A stretch of 64,000 nt of DNA, taken from the NCBI GenBank assembly GCA_016713405.1, contig JADJPF010000013.1:62001-126000 (forward strand). Direction: 5' to 3'. Positions 45,724 through 55,624 of the stretch are shown here, in pieces (the first letter of the stretch is position 1; the number at the start of each line of letters is the position of its first letter). This DNA comes from Blastocatellia bacterium. Its GTDB lineage: Bacteria > Acidobacteriota > Blastocatellia > Chloracidobacteriales > JADJPF01. The translations under genes were made by a program, and so were the position numbers. A model generated the notes under the pieces. It was given only the letters and a program-made list of their open reading frames with translations, made no database searches and was not told the origin of the DNA.

Positions 45724-46857
45724 TTGAACAAAATAGTAAAGATCTCTTTCTGCCTGATATTAGTCACTTTACTTTTTCCTGCCGCTAATGCAATGGCACA
45801 AAAGTCATTAGATGGTGAAGAAGTTAGTCCAAGTAGTCAAGAGAAAAAGCCAAAAAAGTCTGTTGGCAAAAGTTTAGATGACAGTGGTGCAGCTAGTAAA
45901 GTGTCTAGTGGAGGTAAAAATTTAGATGATGTTGGCAAAACTGTTTCTAGCGATGTTCGGCCAGAAATTAAAACTAAAACAGAAAACTTAATTCGCATTG
46001 GCCCTGCTGCTCCAGAAAAAGTTAGTCCAATCCCCCATAGAAATAATAGTAAAGATCGCAAAGATAAGCCTACTAATCCACCTAAAGAAATAGTAGAAGT
46101 AGAAAAAGATCCAGGCCCAGAATACCCAGAAGTGGTTAACATTGCAGGCGGCACTTTTGCAATGGGTTCAACCGATGGACAGGAAAATGAGTCTCCCATT
46201 CATGAAGTATCTTTGTCTGCTTTTGAAATTAGTAAATATGAAATTACTAATCATCAATTCCGTATTTTTGTTAAAGCAACAAATTATAAGACTTCAGCAG
46301 AAGAAGAGGGTTCAGAGCAAACCTGGAAAAGCTATGCAATCAATGGACGAGGCAAATATCCAGTAGTATATATTACTTATAAAGATGCAATGGCTTACTG
46401 TAATTGGCTTTCTGGTGTAACTAAACAAAATTATAGACTCCCAACAGAAGCAGAATGGGAATATGCTGCTCGTGGAGGAACAAATCAAACTTATCCATGG
46501 GGAAATCAATTAGAAGTTAGTAAAGCTAATTATGCTTATGATGATAGCCGAAAGGCTTATGCTGAGCCTATTTTAGACTTCTTAAAACCTGTTGGTAGTT
46601 ATGAACCAAACAAATTTGGTTTATATGATGTAGTTGGTAATGTTGCAGAATGGTGTTTTGATGGCTATAAGGCTGATTTTTATAAAGAAAGCCCTACTAA
46701 AGATCCAATTTGTATTGTTGAAAGTAGTGCTAAAGTAGTACGTGGTAGCGGTTGGATGAGTACAGAAAATTATTGCGGTATTACTTTTCGTAAAAATCAA
46801 CCAGGTGCTTATAAATCATCCTCACTAGGTTTTAGAGTAGTACGGGTTCTTAATTAA
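45724..46857 (+). CDS. Exported formylglycine-generating-enzyme (SUMF1/FGE) family protein
   Basis: A 377-residue exported protein. The signal peptide (KISFCLILVTLLFPAANAMA) is followed by a Ser/Lys/Pro-rich linker of about 110 residues. The FGE-sulfatase domain begins at IAGGTFAMGSTDGQENESP and carries YRLPTEAEWEYAARGG, YPWGN, and GLYDVVGNVAEWC. In true formylglycine-generating enzymes two Cys near the C-terminus bind copper; here the corresponding ENYCGITFRK keeps one Cys, so it may not oxidise sulfatase Cys. No sulfatase gene is nearby. The start is TTG at 45724, set by AGGAGG. A hairpin follows. Confidence 0.85.
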   Translation: MNKIVKISFCLILVTLLFPAANAMAQKSLDGEEVSPSSQEKKPKKSVGKSLDDSGAASKVSSGGKNLDDVGKTVSSDVRPEIKTKTENLIRIGPAAPEKVSPIPHRNNSKDRKDKPTNPPKEIVEVEKDPGPEYPEVVNIAGGTFAMGSTDGQENESPIHEVSLSAFEISKYEITNHQFRIFVKATNYKTSAEEEGSEQTWKSYAINGRGKYPVVYITYKDAMAYCNWLSGVTKQNYRLPTEAEWEYAARGGTNQTYPWGNQLEVSKANYAYDDSRKAYAEPILDFLKPVGSYEPNKFGLYDVVGNVAEWCFDGYKADFYKESPTKDPICIVESSAKVVRGSGWMSTENYCGITFRKNQPGAYKSSSLGFRVVRVLN

Positions 46858-46862
46858 TTTAA

Positions 46863-46903
46863 TTTAACCGCTATGAATCTTGAGTTTATAGCGGTTAAAT
46901 TTT
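46863..46903 (+). terminator. Terminator after the FGE-like gene
   Basis: TTTAACCGCTAT (46863-46874) and ATAGCGGTTAAA (46888-46899) form a 12-bp stem, followed by a short T run. TATAAT at 46978-46983 then probably serves the next gene as a -10 box. Confidence 0.65.
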
Positions 46904-47036
46904 AAAGAAAATTATTAATATTTTAAGTTTTGACCAAGTAATGTTACTTGTTTTCCTATCTAAATCTGTAAATTTTCTATAATTTTGTAGACAATCAAGC
47001 GAAAAGTGCTAGCATCCAAACCTAGCTATTTGGATA

Positions 47037-48074
47037 ATGCTAAGCAGCATGACTCAGTCACCAACAATCAATAAATTAAAAATCAAATATTATTTGAAAC
47101 TATTCAAAACTTTTTGTCAGTTAAGCCTAGTTTTTAGTGTTATTGCAACATTAGCAATTAGCTCTTTTTCACAAAAAAATAAAGCTATTGATGTAAGAAT
47201 AGTTTATGAAAAAGGTGAAAATGAGCGAATTTTAATCGGCGACCATTTAAAGCTAGTAGCAATAGTTTTACATAATATTGGTGAGGAATTTGAGCTAAAG
47301 CTAGATAAAGACAAGTTAAAAGCTTTTGAAATTGTTGGCAGTCCTGTAAAACAAACACAAATTTTAGATGGATTTGTAGCTAGAACACAAATTGAAGTTA
47401 AATTGATAGCTTTTCAAATAGGTAAAATCTCTATTCCTCCATTGTTAGCTGTAAGTAATTATAATGAGCAATTGCAAAGTAGTCCTTTAGAAATTGAGGT
47501 TCAAGCCTTAACCAAAGCTGAAGAAAAACAGATTAAAGATATAAAGCTAATACAATCTGCTCCAAGTAATGGGTGGTTAGAACCCTTATTTATAGGCTTG
47601 CTAATTACTGCAACAGCCTTTTATCTTACTTTTCGCTTTTTAGACCCTTATTTTAATAAATTGGTAATAGCTTATTGGCAAAGATTTTTTCCTCCACAAG
47701 TAAACAATGAACTACAAACTATCTTAAAAACAGAATCTTTAGAAGATGAAATCATTAATAAATTAAAAGTGTTGGTAGAAACAGACTTAATTTACAGGGA
47801 TATAAAAGCTTTTCATGTAAAACTAGCGGAAATTATGCTTTCCTATGCAGTTAAACGTTATGGAGTAGCTAGCCAAGAATATACTACTACAGAGCTTTTA
47901 GCACTTTTTGAACAAAAGTCAGTTCCAAATATTATCAAAAACACTTTTGAGCAGATTTTAACAAACTGTGATTTAGTAAAATTTGCTCAGTTTCAAGTGG
48001 AAATAAACATTACTAAACAAAATATTAACCGAGCTATAGAGTTATTTAAGTCACTCAATTATAGAGCTAAATAA
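47037..48074 (+). CDS. BatD-like membrane protein
   Basis: A 345-residue protein with an N-terminal signal anchor (FCQLSLVFSVIATLAISSF) and an exported beta-rich domain resembling the BatD/oxygen-tolerance fold (GDHLKLVAIVLHNIGEEFEL, KLIAFQIGKISIPPLLAV). A second transmembrane helix (IGLLITATAFYLTFRFL) and a cytosolic helical tail follow. BatD works with VWA-containing BatA/BatB and a MoxR ATPase in envelope stress or cell-envelope assembly. The order BatD-like, VWA, DUF6599-like, MoxR, DUF58 supports this. It lies 1 nt before the VWA gene. ATG 47037 or 47049 could be the start; no clear RBS. Confidence 0.7.
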   Translation: MLSSMTQSPTINKLKIKYYLKLFKTFCQLSLVFSVIATLAISSFSQKNKAIDVRIVYEKGENERILIGDHLKLVAIVLHNIGEEFELKLDKDKLKAFEIVGSPVKQTQILDGFVARTQIEVKLIAFQIGKISIPPLLAVSNYNEQLQSSPLEIEVQALTKAEEKQIKDIKLIQSAPSNGWLEPLFIGLLITATAFYLTFRFLDPYFNKLVIAYWQRFFPPQVNNELQTILKTESLEDEIINKLKVLVETDLIYRDIKAFHVKLAEIMLSYAVKRYGVASQEYTTTELLALFEQKSVPNIIKNTFEQILTNCDLVKFAQFQVEINITKQNINRAIELFKSLNYRAK

Positions 48075-48075
48075 A

Positions 48076-49083
48076 ATGTTAGATTTTCAATTTCGAGAAA
48101 GCCAATATTTATATCTATTAGTAGCATTGTTGCCGCTAGTGTGGCTTTTTTATTGGCTAATTGAGCGACGCAAAATAGCTTTAATTAGTTTAATGGGTGA
48201 TGCTGCTATTGATAGAGCAAAGCGGTTAACTTTTTATTATAGATTTAGAGCTAGTTTAGCTTTGCTTGCTATTGTATTTATTATAATAGCTTTAGCTCGT
48301 CCTCAATGGGGACAATCCCAACAACGTATAGAAGTTAAAGGTGCAGATATTATTCTTGCTATAGATGTTTCTTTAAGTATGTTAGCTAGTGATGAACCAC
48401 CATCACGCCTAGCACGAGCGCGAAGACTTTGCATAGATTTAATAGAACAATTAGCAGGAAATAGAATTGGAATAATTGCTTTTGCTGGAAATAATGCTGC
48501 ATTAATGCCACTTACTTTAGATAAATCCGCTTTAGAAACTTTTATTGATGCCGTAGATGTGCAAATAACAAATAACTCTACAACGGCAATAGAACAGGCC
48601 ATTAATCAAGCAACAAAAAGTTTAACTCTTGCTGGTAAAGCAGCAAAAGTTTTAATAATTATTTCTGATGGTGAACAACAAAGCGACGATCCAGAGAGTG
48701 CAATTAGCCAGGCGGCTAAAGAAGCAGCTAACAATGGTATATTTATTTTATCTGTTGGAGTTGGCTCAATTGAAGGAAGCAAAATTCCACTAGATAATAT
48801 TGGTAAAGCAGGTTTTAAGCTAGACCAGTAAAGTCGTCCAGTTATTACTAAATTACAAGAAAATCTGCTTCAACTTGCTGCTAATGAAACGGGTGGAAAC
48901 TATTTGCATGTTCAAGCAAATGCTAGTGAAGTAAAAGAAATTACTAGCTTTATAGAGAAATTAAACTCAGGTGAAATTACTAGTTTTGTTTTACAAGAGC
49001 GGGAAGAAAAATTTCAATATTTTTTGGCTATTGCCGCATTACTGGTTTTAGGAGATTTGTTTTTATTGGGCTATCGTACTTAA
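48076..49083 (+). CDS. BatA-type VWA membrane protein (in-frame stop)
   Basis: The protein has N-terminal helices (YLYLLVALLPLVWLFYWL, ASLALLAIVFIIIAL) and a von Willebrand A domain with an intact MIDAS site (AIDVSLSML, then LTLDKSAL). After LDNIGKAGFKLDQ the codon at 48829-48831 is TAA. The same frame then runs on without a break to 49083 (SRPVITKLQENLLQLAANETGG, then a C-terminal transmembrane helix LAIAALLVLGDLFLLG). One TAA to AAA or CAA change would restore a full BatA. The N-terminal part alone keeps the MIDAS but loses the last helix. The base could be an error or a true nonsense mutation. Confidence 0.8.
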
Positions 49084-49197
49084 CTAGGTTTTAAGCTACA
49101 ATTATTTGGCTAGGGAACAAATTTCTTATCTTGGTGTCTGAAGCATTAAGCATTTATTTTACAACTAATTATTAAGTTTTTAGGTAAGGAGAATAAC

Positions 49198-50485
49198 TTG
49201 AGAAAAAATATTCTTTATCTTACAACATTTTTATTAATTATATTTTCTTGTAGCTTGACCAGTATTGCTATTGCTCAACAGCGACAAAACCAAGTAAATA
49301 AAACTACTAAATCAAGTAAAGAAGAAGTTAAAGAACCAGTAAAAAACACACCTGTAGAACTAGAAATTTTGTCTAATTCTTTGGCAGGACTCCAATCTAG
49401 CAGCCAATTACAAGTTGCAGAACTTACAAATCCAGAATTAAAAGATCAAGAACTCTATCAAGAATATGGGATTGAAGGCTTAGCTAGTCGTCAATATGGA
49501 GATTTTTTAGTTAAAGTTCTTTGGGCAAAATATCCTACTCAAGTTTATGGTCTTTATACCTTTTATCGTGATCCCATAGCTGATAAAACTGACTTTGGCA
49601 CAGAAGGTGACTTAGATGTTGTAGAGGGAAAAATTATTTTTTGGCAAGGTACTAGATTTGTCCAGGTGCTAAATGAAAAAGCAGATCGTAGCGCGAAAAC
49701 TACAGAAAATATGTTTAAGCTTGCTCAAGCTCTTTCTGACAAAATAACTGCTCTTGACCAAAAAGTTTTAGTGGCCCCAGATATTGAACTAGCAAAAAAA
49801 ACTTCCAAGCGTAATCCGTAACCTCCCAACAGGAAGCTTAAATTTACGTACTGCTAGATATATCTTAGGGCCAAAAGCTTTAGCTATACTAGCTAAACGT
49901 GATACTACACATTATGAATTTTACCCTAATTTTGGTACAGAAGTAGCTTATGCTAATTATAATCAATCAGATGGAGAAACTTCTTTACTAGTTATTGAAC
50001 ACCATACCCCACAACAATCTATAGCTGCTTTTAAGCGTTTAACAGACTATCGCAATAGCTTATCAGCAGCCGAACAAGCCAAACTCCTGCTTAAACGAGA
50101 AGGAAACTATATTATTGAAGCAAATAATTTTGTTTCTCAACAAGCAGCAGAAAAAATTGTTAATGGCGTGGAATATGGCTATGTTGTTAAATGGCTCCAT
50201 CAAGATGTTCCTATAGGCAATGGTCGTAGTGTTGCTTCAGAAGCAGCTAAAACAGCAAAAATTCTAGTTAGTGTATTTGGCCTAATAGGAGTTGCTTTAA
50301 TAGTTGCTATAATTGGCGGTATTATGATGGGATTAAGTATTTTTTATTTTCGTCGTCGTAACAAAGTTTTAGTTGAAGCTTTTAGCGATGCTGGCGGAAT
50401 GATGAGACTTAATTTAGATGGAATTGCTAGCCCAATTTTACCAAGGGTAGAGTCTGATAAAAATTTATTAGGTAATGGGCAATAA
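49198..50485 (+). CDS. DUF6599-like exported protein with C-terminal transmembrane helix (apparent frameshift)
   Basis: About 430 residues when read through an A8 run at 49794-49801 (one A too many); this restores LAKKLPSVIRNLPTGSLNLRT and joins the second half. It has an N-terminal signal peptide (NILYLTTFLLIIFSC). The central part (DQELYQEYGIEGLASRQYG, VKVLWAKYPTQVYGLYTFY) resembles DUF6599. Near the C-terminus is a helix ILVSVFGLIGVALIVAIIGG and a short cytosolic tail. It is within the Bat operon, between the VWA and MoxR genes. The start is TTG at 49198 after GGAGAA. Function unknown. Confidence 0.65.
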
Positions 50486-50510
50486 CTTTAATTTTAAGGA
50501 TATAAATTAA

Positions 50511-51521
50511 GTGGATGTACAACAACTAACAGCAATAGTACGTGAGCAAGCACCAAAAATAAACGGATTAATTACAGAAATACATAAACGGGTAATTGGA
50601 CAACCAATTTTGTTAGAACGTCTACTTATAGGACTTCTCACAGGTGGACATATTTTATTAGAAGGTGTTCCGGGCCTGGCTAAAACCCTAACAATTAAAA
50701 CTTTATCAGAGTGTTTAGACCTAGAATTTCACCGCATACAATTTACTCCTGATTTACTGCCAGCAGATTTAATTGGAACATTAATTTATAACCAAAAAAG
50801 CGGTGATTTTATTGCCAGGCGCGGGCCAATTTTTGCAAATATGATTTTAGCTGATGAAATTAATCGCGCTCCAGCTAAAGTCCAAAGTGCTTTGTTAGAA
50901 GCTATGCAAGAGCGACGAGTTACAATTGGCGATACTACTTATTTACTTCCAGAGCCATTTTTAGTACTAGCTACTCAAAATCCAGTAGAGCAGGAAGGCA
51001 CTTATCCATTACCAGAAGCACAGGTGGACAGATTTATGTTAAAAGTGGTTGTGGATTATCCTTCTAGGAAAGAAGAAAGAGAAATGCTAGATCGTCTTAC
51101 TTCAGATAGCTTAAATGCTGATGCGGCAGATGCTACAGCTATTTTAGTAGAAAAAGTTTTAACTAAAAGCGATTTAGTAACTTTACGCTCAACAGTTAGT
51201 AAAATATATGTTGATGATCGAGTAAAAGACTATTGTTTGGATATTGTCCAGGCTAGCCGAAATCCTGCATTAATAAAATTAGAAGAGTTAAAATCCTTAA
51301 TTCGTTATGGTGCTTCGCCGCGAGCAACTATTTATTTAACTTTGGCAGCAAAAGCTTATGCTTATTTGAAAAACCGCGCTTATGTTACACCTGATGATGT
51401 AAAAATGATTTGTTGTGATGTTTTACGTCATCGGTTACTTCTTACTTATGAGGCTGAAGCTGAAAATGTTACTTCAGATGAGCTAGTTAAACGTATTTTG
51501 GATAGAGTTGCTACCCCATAA
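50511..51521 (+). CDS. MoxR-family AAA+ ATPase
   Basis: A 336-residue MoxR ATPase. Walker A is GVPGLAKT, Walker B MILADEINRAPAKVQSALL, sensor 1 LATQNPVEQEGTYPLPEAQ, and the arginine-finger region VDRFMLKVV. MoxR proteins remodel or insert metals into VWA-containing partners. The partner here is probably the VWA protein encoded two genes upstream and the DUF58 protein downstream. The start is GTG at 50511, 25 nt after the previous gene. It overlaps with the upstream edge of the DUF58 gene region only in a different frame. Confidence 0.93.
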   Translation: MDVQQLTAIVREQAPKINGLITEIHKRVIGQPILLERLLIGLLTGGHILLEGVPGLAKTLTIKTLSECLDLEFHRIQFTPDLLPADLIGTLIYNQKSGDFIARRGPIFANMILADEINRAPAKVQSALLEAMQERRVTIGDTTYLLPEPFLVLATQNPVEQEGTYPLPEAQVDRFMLKVVVDYPSRKEEREMLDRLTSDSLNADAADATAILVEKVLTKSDLVTLRSTVSKIYVDDRVKDYCLDIVQASRNPALIKLEELKSLIRYGASPRATIYLTLAAKAYAYLKNRAYVTPDDVKMICCDVLRHRLLLTYEAEAENVTSDELVKRILDRVATP

Positions 51522-51528
51522 CAAAAAG

Positions 51529-52459
51529 ATGAAATCTTCCACTAAAAAACCTATAAAAGAATCAGAAAAGCCGCTTGGTTTGCCTGTAGAACTGGCAAAA
51601 AAAATAAAAATGTTTGAAATTCATAGCCGCAAATTACTTGTTAGCGGTTTTGCTGGAGAGTATAAAAGCGTTTTTCGTGGTCGGGGAATGGAATTTGATG
51701 AAGTTAGGCCCTATACGGCTGGCGATGATGTAAGGTTAATTGATTGGAATGTTTCTGCTCGTACAGGAGAGCTTTATATAAAGAAACATATTGAAGAGAG
51801 AGAACAAACGGTTTTATTAATTGTTGATTTATCTAAATCAGGTGATTTTACTACTGCTAAAAGGACAAAAAAGGAAATTGCAGCAGAAATATGTTGTATT
51901 CTAGGGTTTGCTGCTGCTACTAACAATGATCGCGTGGGGCTACTGCTTTTTACTGACAAAGTAGAAAAATATGTTCCACCGCAAAGAGGGCTTAAACATG
52001 CTCTTAGAATTGTTAGAGATTTGCTTTTAGTTGAACCTACTAGCGAAAAAACTAATATTAGTTGCGCTCTTAACTACTTAAATAATATCTTTAGACGACC
52101 AGCCGTAATTTTTTTAGTCTCAGATTTTTTTAGACCAAGGCTTTCAAAAAGCCTTAAAAGTTGCTAGTTATAGACATGACTTGGTAACTATTCGTCTAAC
52201 AGACATGCGGGAAAAATTTTTACCAAAGCTGGGATTAATAGAAATAGCTGATTTAGAAACAGGTGAAAAACTTTTAGTTGATAGTAGTAGTAAATTGCTT
52301 CAAACAAATTTTCTTAAACAAATAACTGAAGAAAGAATGTTTCTTCAAAAACTTTTTGCTCAATTATCAATTGATTATGTAGAATTAACTACTAATGAAC
52401 CATATGATGCTAGTTTACGTAGGCTTTTTGCCCTGCGTTCTCGGCGATTAAGTAAATAA
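51529..52459 (+). CDS. DUF58 protein of the Bat/MoxR operon (apparent frameshift)
   Basis: DUF58 domain protein of about 310 residues. Block EYKSVFRGRGMEFDEVRPYTAG and DVRLIDWNVSARTGELYIKK are the DUF58 signature. A VWA-like segment VLLIVDLSKSG (DxSxS) follows, with NDRVGLLLFTDKVE. The frame breaks in the T7 run at 52125-52131; with six T it reads SDFLDQGFQKALKVASYRHD and continues. Upstream in-frame TTG 51508 exists, but ATG 51529 gives the better N-terminus. DUF58 proteins pair with MoxR ATPases. It is followed after 3 nt by a zinc-ribbon membrane protein gene. Confidence 0.87.
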
Positions 52460-52462
52460 TTT

Positions 52463-52858
52463 ATGTATTGTCCTAATTGTGGAAAAGAAAATAAAACTAA
52501 TGATTTTTGTGAAGATTGTAATACTAACTTAGTGATAGTAAGACAATTTTTATATCGTGCTGATTCAAAAGCAAAACGCAGTAATTTTGTTAGTCGCTCT
52601 GGGCTTGTGTCTATTACAGTCTCAGAAGGTTTTGCTTGGACATTTGCTGCTTTGGCAATATTTGTACTAATAATTTTTCTTGCCTCTATGTTTATTACCA
52701 AAGATATAGATACTAATACTCAAACCTACATGGCTTTTTCTGTAATAATAGCCCTAGTTTTCTTTTGTGGTATTCCTCTTTTGTTAGGGTTAGTTTTATT
52801 ACTAAAAGATATTACTAGTGTTCGGAAAAATGTGATGGATGAGGAAAAAAAAGTCTAG
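52463..52858 (+). CDS. Zinc-ribbon membrane protein
   Basis: A 131-residue protein with an N-terminal double CxxC zinc ribbon (YCPNCGKENKTNDFCEDC) and two transmembrane helices (FAALAIFVLIIFLASMFI and AFSVIIALVFFCGIPLLLG) with a cytosolic basic tail. Such zinc-ribbon membrane proteins often lie beside MoxR/DUF58 genes; this one is 3 nt after the DUF58 gene and so probably belongs to the Bat-type operon. Function unknown. Confidence 0.75.
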   Translation: MYCPNCGKENKTNDFCEDCNTNLVIVRQFLYRADSKAKRSNFVSRSGLVSITVSEGFAWTFAALAIFVLIIFLASMFITKDIDTNTQTYMAFSVIIALVFFCGIPLLLGLVLLLKDITSVRKNVMDEEKKV

Positions 52859-52974
52859 ACAAGCTTATATGTTTTATTAAATTTTTGCTAATATTGTGAA
52901 TCACTTTTAACCATAATTAGGTATTAGTAGTTTATTTTAGTATATTTTATAGATAGTTTAGGAGGGCTTTGGTT

Positions 52975-55242
52975 GTGGCATTTGATAAAAGTAAGTTTGT
53001 AAAGTCGGCAGAAAAGTATTTGCAACAAGGTAAAGTTGCTGCTGCAATTTCAGAATATGAAAAAATAGTAGAATTTGATCCCAATGATTTTAATACTATT
53101 AATACTTTAGGTGACTTAAATGCAAGGATAGGACAAAATAAAGAAGCCATCAACTATTACTTAAAAGTAGCAGAAAGCTATCAAGCCCATAAAGATATAA
53201 TAAAAGCCGTGGCAATGTATAAAAAGATCAATAAACTAGATGCTACTAACTATCAAGTTTGCTTAAAATTAGCTGACCTTTCTGCTCTTCAACAACATAA
53301 TGTTGAAGCTAAACAACATTATAATATTGTCTTAGATGCCTATAAACGCGAAGGTAAACATAAACAATCTTTGCAAATAATGAAAACACTTGCAGAACTT
53401 GAACCAGATAATATTCATTTTCGTGTTAAACTAGCAAAAGCTTATAAAGATCAAAATATGAATAATGAATCTAAAGAAGCTTTTACCAACTTAGGTAAAG
53501 ATTTATTAGCTAAAGATAGAGTTAATGAAAGCATTTATCTTTTTCAAAATGCTTTATCCATTGATAACCACTATAAACCAGCTTATAAAGGTTTAGTGGA
53601 GGGCTTTGCTCATAATAAAGAAATGAATAAAGCCTTTGCAATGTTAAATGATGTATTAAGCAAAGAGCCAAATGATATAGAGTATTTGGATTTATTAGGT
53701 AATATTTATTTGTTAGCTAAAGATTTAACACAAGCAGAAGCTACATTTGGATATCTTTATCAATCAGATAAGTCTTATTACCATAAGTTAATTGAAGTTT
53801 CACATCTTTTCCTAACCGCAGGACATATAGATTCAGCCATTACAGTAATAGATCGTTGTTTAGAACATTTAATTGAAATAAAAGAAGAGGGACTTGCAAC
53901 AGAAATACTAACGGATATTCTTAAGCAAGATGCTACTCATATGCAAGCTTTACGTAGGTTAGGCTATATTTATATGAGTACACAAAAAACAAATAATTTA
54001 ATTTCAACCTTAAAATTATTTGTTCAAGCTGCACTAAGCCAAGGCAACAAAGCAGAAGCAGCAATGGCACTTCAACAATTACTAACTTTAGAACCTAGTG
54101 CAGCAGAAGAAGCAAAAGCTCAGTTGGTTGACTTAAAAGAAACTGAACCTACTGACGATGGAATTGCAAAAGATCCGTTACTTCAAACACTTAATCCACT
54201 TACTACATCTAACGAAGCAGAAACTCCACAACCAAAAGAAGAGCCTAAAAAGCCTACTCGTAGTAGTACACGAACTTCAGCCCTTTTAGATGGTATGGTA
54301 AACAGCCATCCAGAATATATTGATAGTCAAATTAAGCTTTTAGAAGAAATGGTAGTTAGTTACCCTGAATATTTGGAGGCAAGAGTAAAGCTTAAAAATA
54401 GTTATTTAGAAAGAGGCTTAAAAGAAAAAGCGGCTGAACAGCTTTTAATCTTAGGCAGAATGTATGAAACTCAAGGAAATAAAGAACTTGCTCGTGAAAT
54501 GCTTACAGAAGGCTATAAATTAAGTATTTTAACAGGTGGAGTAAGTGCGCCAACCGTGGAAAAAGTCCCTCTTCCTACTACAAACCAATTTTCTCCACAA
54601 TCAACACAATCTCCTTTTAAGACAGGTGCATATAATAAAGCTGTAGCAAATACAGGGGCTAAAGCTGCACCAACCATTAAAGGGCGAACAGGAAGTTTAA
54701 GTGGTGCTTATCCAAAAGCTCCAGGTATGACAGGAAGCTTAACCGGTGCATTATCAAAGAGTTCAGCAGATATTTCTAGCCGGCTTTTAACCAACAAAAT
54801 GTTAAAAAAGGAATGGCGGCGTGCATCTCGTTATAGTCGTCTTATTTCTTTAGCTATTGCTAAAATTGATGACTTTGCTTCTTATTTAGAAACTTATGGC
54901 GAAGAAATGGCTGAAAATTGCTTTAAGCGTGTAGCAGAAACCTTAAGCACAGAATTAAACCGGCCTGGAGATGAGCTAATCACTTATCCTGGCGAAGGTT
55001 TTGCTATTGTACTTCCAGAAACTCCCGTCGATGGAGCAACAATAGTGGCAGAAAGATTGCGTGTTTGTGTAGAAGCATTATCGATTTCTCATGTTTATTC
55101 TGATCAATGGGTTACGGTAAGTTTTGGTATTGCTAGTAGCGCACCTACACGTAACTCATCACCTGAAGAATTAGTAGAAGTTGCTTGTGCTGCACAACAA
55201 CAAGCTTCCATAGGCGGAGGAAACCGCGTTATAGTTCTCTAA
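52975..55242 (+). CDS. TPR-repeat protein with degenerate GGDEF domain
   Basis: A roughly 755-residue protein. Residues 5-360 contain about ten TPR units. A Thr/Ser/Pro-rich linker with repeated TGSLSGAYPK/TGSLTGALSK segments follows, then a C-terminal domain (about residues 605-755) resembling GGDEF diguanylate cyclases: SLAIAKIDDFASYLETYG and VTVSFGIASS. The active-site GGDEF/GGEEF is replaced by P-G-E-G-F, so cyclase activity is doubtful; it may bind nucleotide or act as a regulatory module. The start is taken as GTG 52975, 8 nt after GGAGGG; TTG 52969 is too close. A strong terminator follows. Confidence 0.8.
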   Translation: MAFDKSKFVKSAEKYLQQGKVAAAISEYEKIVEFDPNDFNTINTLGDLNARIGQNKEAINYYLKVAESYQAHKDIIKAVAMYKKINKLDATNYQVCLKLADLSALQQHNVEAKQHYNIVLDAYKREGKHKQSLQIMKTLAELEPDNIHFRVKLAKAYKDQNMNNESKEAFTNLGKDLLAKDRVNESIYLFQNALSIDNHYKPAYKGLVEGFAHNKEMNKAFAMLNDVLSKEPNDIEYLDLLGNIYLLAKDLTQAEATFGYLYQSDKSYYHKLIEVSHLFLTAGHIDSAITVIDRCLEHLIEIKEEGLATEILTDILKQDATHMQALRRLGYIYMSTQKTNNLISTLKLFVQAALSQGNKAEAAMALQQLLTLEPSAAEEAKAQLVDLKETEPTDDGIAKDPLLQTLNPLTTSNEAETPQPKEEPKKPTRSSTRTSALLDGMVNSHPEYIDSQIKLLEEMVVSYPEYLEARVKLKNSYLERGLKEKAAEQLLILGRMYETQGNKELAREMLTEGYKLSILTGGVSAPTVEKVPLPTTNQFSPQSTQSPFKTGAYNKAVANTGAKAAPTIKGRTGSLSGAYPKAPGMTGSLTGALSKSSADISSRLLTNKMLKKEWRRASRYSRLISLAIAKIDDFASYLETYGEEMAENCFKRVAETLSTELNRPGDELITYPGEGFAIVLPETPVDGATIVAERLRVCVEALSISHVYSDQWVTVSFGIASSAPTRNSSPEELVEVACAAQQQASIGGGNRVIVL

Positions 55243-55249
55243 ATACTTA

Positions 55250-55297
55250 AATAAGTTAGACTAGCGAAAATGTGCTAGTCTAACTTATTTGTTTATT
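55250..55297 (+). terminator. Strong terminator after the TPR-GGDEF gene
   Basis: A perfect 16-bp stem (55250-55265 with 55274-55289) with an 8-nt loop is followed by TGTTTATT. The stem contains AGACTAGC/GCTAGTCT. Confidence 0.85.
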
Positions 55298-55330
55298 CCT
55301 CAAAATTTCAGTAAAAGAAGATTTACGAAC

Positions 55331-55462
55331 CTAAAAAGATAAATTAATAGTTTCCCTTAAAACACCATCACGACTCTTAGCCAAACGAACTACAGTTCTT
55401 ACTGCTGCAATAAAGTCTTTGCCTTTAGGAAAACTTGTTTTTCTAAAAAAACAGTTAATCAA
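55331..55462 (-). CDS. Short orphan ORF or gene remnant (43 codons)
   Basis: In the 380-bp gap between the TPR-GGDEF gene and the sigma gene, the minus strand has an open stretch with protein-like composition: a basic, amphipathic segment GKDFIAAVRTVVRLAKSRDG and the end VLRETINLSF. It begins at a TTG (55460-55462) with no clear RBS; a stop lies not far upstream. This could be the C-terminal fragment of a decayed gene or a small peptide. I do not recognise the family. Confidence 0.3.
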   Translation of the reverse strand: MINCFFRKTSFPKGKDFIAAVRTVVRLAKSRDGVLRETINLSF

Positions 55463-55555
55463 GATTAGTATTTTTTAAGTTCATAGAAGTGTTTTGTTAA
55501 AACAGCCTTAAAATAGTATTAAGAAAATATATATTTGGAATATATTTCTTAGCAA

Positions 55556-55566
55556 AGTGTTATCCT
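55556..55566 (+). promoter_or_regulatory. Promoter-like motif AGTGTTATCCT upstream of the ECF sigma gene
   Basis: Identical to the 11-mer at 41943-41953. It lies about 60 nt before the ECF sigma start codon and contains an extended -10-like TGTTATCCT. An ECF autoregulated promoter would be expected here, so this motif is worth comparing across the genome. Confidence 0.4.
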
Positions 55567-55624
55567 TTATGAAAACAGTTAGGGCTATTGAGTTTAAGAT
55601 CAATCATACATTAGGTAACAAGAT

